Source: Candidatus Obscuribacterales bacterium
GTDB taxonomy: Bacteria > Cyanobacteriota > Vampirovibrionia > Obscuribacterales > Obscuribacteraceae
Assembly: GCA_019746975.1 (NCBI GenBank)
Contig: JAIERK010000256.1
Span: 1 to 33,424, forward strand
Reading direction: 5' to 3'
DNA length: 33,424 nt
In this document: positions 31,726 through 33,424 of the stretch, one piece after another
Numbering within the stretch: the first letter of the stretch is position 1
Layout of the letters: each line of letters starts with the position of its first letter
Program-made: the position numbers and the translations under genes
Notes under the pieces: generated by a model
What the model saw: the letters and a program-made list of their open reading frames with translations, nothing else
The model's database searches: none
What the model was told of the DNA's origin: nothing

Positions 31726-32391
31726 TCAAGCATCAATCATAGCCTCGAAGAAGTCGTTAAGCAGCGCGGCATTCAATTTCCCGTCTTTGCGCACCCCGCT
31801 GCAAACGTCGACAAAAAACGGTCTGACTGCTGTGACGGCAACGGCAACGTTGCCGAAGTTCAGACCTCCAGCCAGAATGACCGGAATATCGATCGCGTCT
31901 CGAATCGCACGACTGATCGTCCAATTATGAGTTCTTCCTGTTCCGCCCAGCTCTTTAACAGAAAGCTTCTGGTTGCCGGAATCCAAAAGGATTGCATCTA
32001 CTAAAGGTGCCGCCCGATGCACCTCTTCTATCGACTCTTCGCTTGAAACATGAATGACTTGCACTAGTTTAATTCCAGGCAATGCCTGTCTTAGAGATTG
32101 AAGACACTCGACTTCGACCTGATCGCAGATCTGAATTGTGTTGGTGGCGCAGCGCCTTTGCTGATCGATAATTGAAGAAGCATCCTGCTTGCTTGTTAGT
32201 AGAAATGTGGCAACTCCAGGCGGTACGATGCCTGAAATCTCGGCGATTGCTTCCTCCGAAATCACACCAGGTCCGCTCGGCATGTGAGACACCAATCCGA
32301 GGGCATCAGCACCACAGGCGATGGCAAGCCGAGCCTCTTCGACGCTCGAGATACAACAGATTTTCACTCGGACTCTGGATTGTCTTCTCAT
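31726..32391 (-). CDS. trpF: Phosphoribosylanthranilate isomerase
   Basis: TrpF catalyses the Amadori rearrangement of phosphoribosylanthranilate in tryptophan synthesis. The 221-aa barrel has VKICCISSVEEARLA (the usual KICGI, here with Cys in place of Gly), ADALGLV, the aspartate on strand six (DAILLDSG), GGTGRTHNW and LAGGL. It ends the active site with VDVCSGVRKDGK, where the usual form is VDVSSGVE. The KICC and DVCSGVR changes are slightly unusual but the catalytic Cys and Asp are kept. A TTG at 32427 is an alternative start with 12 extra residues. No other trp gene is present in the window. Confidence 0.88.
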   Translation of the reverse strand: MRRQSRVRVKICCISSVEEARLAIACGADALGLVSHMPSGPGVISEEAIAEISGIVPPGVATFLLTSKQDASSIIDQQRRCATNTIQICDQVEVECLQSLRQALPGIKLVQVIHVSSEESIEEVHRAAPLVDAILLDSGNQKLSVKELGGTGRTHNWTISRAIRDAIDIPVILAGGLNFGNVAVAVTAVRPFFVDVCSGVRKDGKLNAALLNDFFEAMIDA

Positions 32392-32514
32392 ATAGTGACT
32401 TTTTGGACTCGGTATTATCTGCGACAAGACATTATCATTGCAAACTAAAGATTAGTACATACCTCCAGCGCGAACGGTTGCAGGGAAAGAAATTCAAATT
32501 GGTAATGAGAAGTG

Positions 32515-32910
32515 CTATTGTTCGACCACCAAGGCCTCGTCTTCAACAGGCGCATTATCGACTGAGTCGACCGGCATTGGATTCTTGGTCCAAAGCTGCA
32601 AGCTATTGTGTTTAAGCCATTGACCTGAGAGAACCTCTTTCCATTCCTCAGCAATGAAAATCAGTGAAGCTGGAACGGTCATCAAATCTCTTGTTTTCAG
32701 CAATGTCGGTTCGTTCTTCTCGAACACGGCATGTCCCAACATCTGCAGTGCCACGCCAGCGAACAAAACCTGGAACCCGAGTTTGCGATTAGCGAGGAAT
32801 GCAAACGGAACCGCAGCGAGAATCGGAATTCCTGCCAAATGTGTGAGCTTGCAGCCTGGGGTTCTGTGCTGGGTGCGGTAGTAAGCCAGACTTTCTTTGA
32901 GCGTTTTCAT
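32515..32910 (-). CDS. DUF962/Mpo1-like membrane protein
   Basis: The 131-aa product from ATG 32910 (AGAGGA seven bases upstream) has the Mpo1/YGL010w-type features: SLAYYRTQHRTPGCKLTHLAGIP with two conserved His, two hydrophobic segments (ILAAVPFAFLANRK and LFAGVALQMLGHAVFE), and GHAVFEKNEPTLLK. Yeast Mpo1 is an iron-dependent dioxygenase for 2-hydroxy fatty acids in the ER membrane; bacterial members are uncharacterised. The His set suggests a metal site, and the protein should be in the inner membrane. It lies upstream of trpF with a 123-base gap. Confidence 0.8.
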   Translation of the reverse strand: MKTLKESLAYYRTQHRTPGCKLTHLAGIPILAAVPFAFLANRKLGFQVLFAGVALQMLGHAVFEKNEPTLLKTRDLMTVPASLIFIAEEWKEVLSGQWLKHNSLQLWTKNPMPVDSVDNAPVEDEALVVEQ

Positions 32911-32913
32911 CAC

Positions 32914-33424
32914 TAGTCCTCTATTCGCAAATCAAATCCTGACATATCTGGGGCTAAGTCTGCCAGCTCCCCTTAATAATTCATAGCGCCGAAACACAGA
33001 TTGGCACATAAAGGGGCGTCGGTGAACAAACCGCGAATGTCCACGAAAGATCCGTGGAAGTTTGTCAACAGCCTTGTTTGCACTTTCCGCTTCTTTGATC
33101 TTGATGCGCGCTTTCTCGGCTTCCGTGAGCTTCTGGTCTTGACCGTGAGCTAAAGTGGGATATCAGCAAAGAGCTAGTAAGCGTGTCGCCAGATGGACCC
33201 ACTCCATGACCTGATAGGACGGCAACCTCAATCTTTTTAGATTGTTGGCCGGATGCTGCATCAGGTTGAGCTAAGCTGACGAGGGCTACAAAAATTACGG
33301 GCGCAATCCCAAAGAGATAATCGAATGAACTCGTTTGTCTGTTTTTACCGGATCTGTCAATAATTTTGTGTCATTAGGTTAGACAAGCGGAACCCTTCCT
33401 TCGAACTCCAGGGAGAACCAGTTC
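32914..33424 (-). pseudogene. Decayed secreted-protein gene(s) at the right edge
   Basis: No intact gene is seen in this 510-base stretch. On the minus strand one frame near 33200-33360 reads a signal-peptide-like segment (FDYLFGIAPVIFVALVSLA, then QPDAASGQQSKKIEVAVLS) but has no start codon. Another frame near 33060-33150 reads LAHGQDQKLTEAEKARIKIK and following, the start of a charged helical mature protein. They sound like two parts of exported proteins separated by frameshifts. A CCACG...CGTGG hairpin lies at 33041-33057. A sequencing error is possible. Confidence 0.3.

Noticed and set aside
1..33424. CRISPR array, prophage or intact insertion sequence
   Set aside because: No regularly spaced repeats, phage structural genes or complete transposase with inverted repeats were found.

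Overview
The window looks like chromosomal DNA of an uncultured Gram-negative bacterium of roughly 50% GC. An outer membrane is indicated by an Omp85/BamA - OmpH/Skp - LpxD - LpxC cluster and by many signal-peptide and lipoprotein genes. Secreted TPR proteins, small proteins of unknown function and no photosynthesis gene suit a non-photosynthetic cyanobacterial relative (Vampirovibrionia/Melainabacteria, Obscuribacter-like). That placement is an inference from gene style, not from a marker gene.

Layout. 1-1581 (minus): TPR lipoprotein followed by a HAMP sensor protein cut by the window edge. 1799-4606: a transposase-derived Zn-ribbon protein with no recognisable DDE core, a Spy/CpxP-like periplasmic protein whose signal-peptide region is out of frame, and a divergent MarR regulator. 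The first two share an unusual promoter-like sequence. 4621-6808: secreted hypothetical protein, SRAP/HMCES DNA-crosslink protein and a 67-aa protein. 7101-12722: valS (minus), then efp-accB-accC and a CAU tRNA (plus). 12723-14687: gene remnant, zinc-ribbon protein, two copies of a structured repeat, and small proteins. 14913-18582: secreted TPR, membrane, Gly/Asn-rich and TonB-C-like proteins. 18607-21060: tmk and an aldehyde dehydrogenase. 21248-26121: envelope-biogenesis cluster. 26452-33424: mostly poorly characterised genes (translationally coupled small ORF pair, RMD1/DUF155-like membrane protein, LRR remnant, DUF6941-like protein with a basic tail, acidic disordered protein), plus trpF, a DUF962/Mpo1-like protein and a decayed region at the right edge.

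How the genes work together. efp-accB-accC joins translation of polyproline stretches with malonyl-CoA supply. bamA-skp-lpxD-lpxC joins outer-membrane protein assembly with the committed steps of lipid A synthesis. The transposase-derived protein and the Spy-like protein look co-regulated through a matching GAACTT-N15-CGTTTAT sequence, suggesting a small envelope-stress regulon.

The most unusual non-coding signal is an interspersed palindrome with core TTAAGCGATATCGGTTAA, present in six intergenic places. Two copies carry a T-run and look like terminators. Two lie inside ~90-nt tandem elements with conserved predicted hairpins. One is extended into a 38-nt near-perfect palindrome. Starts were chosen from Shine-Dalgarno sequences and domain boundaries; no database search was possible.
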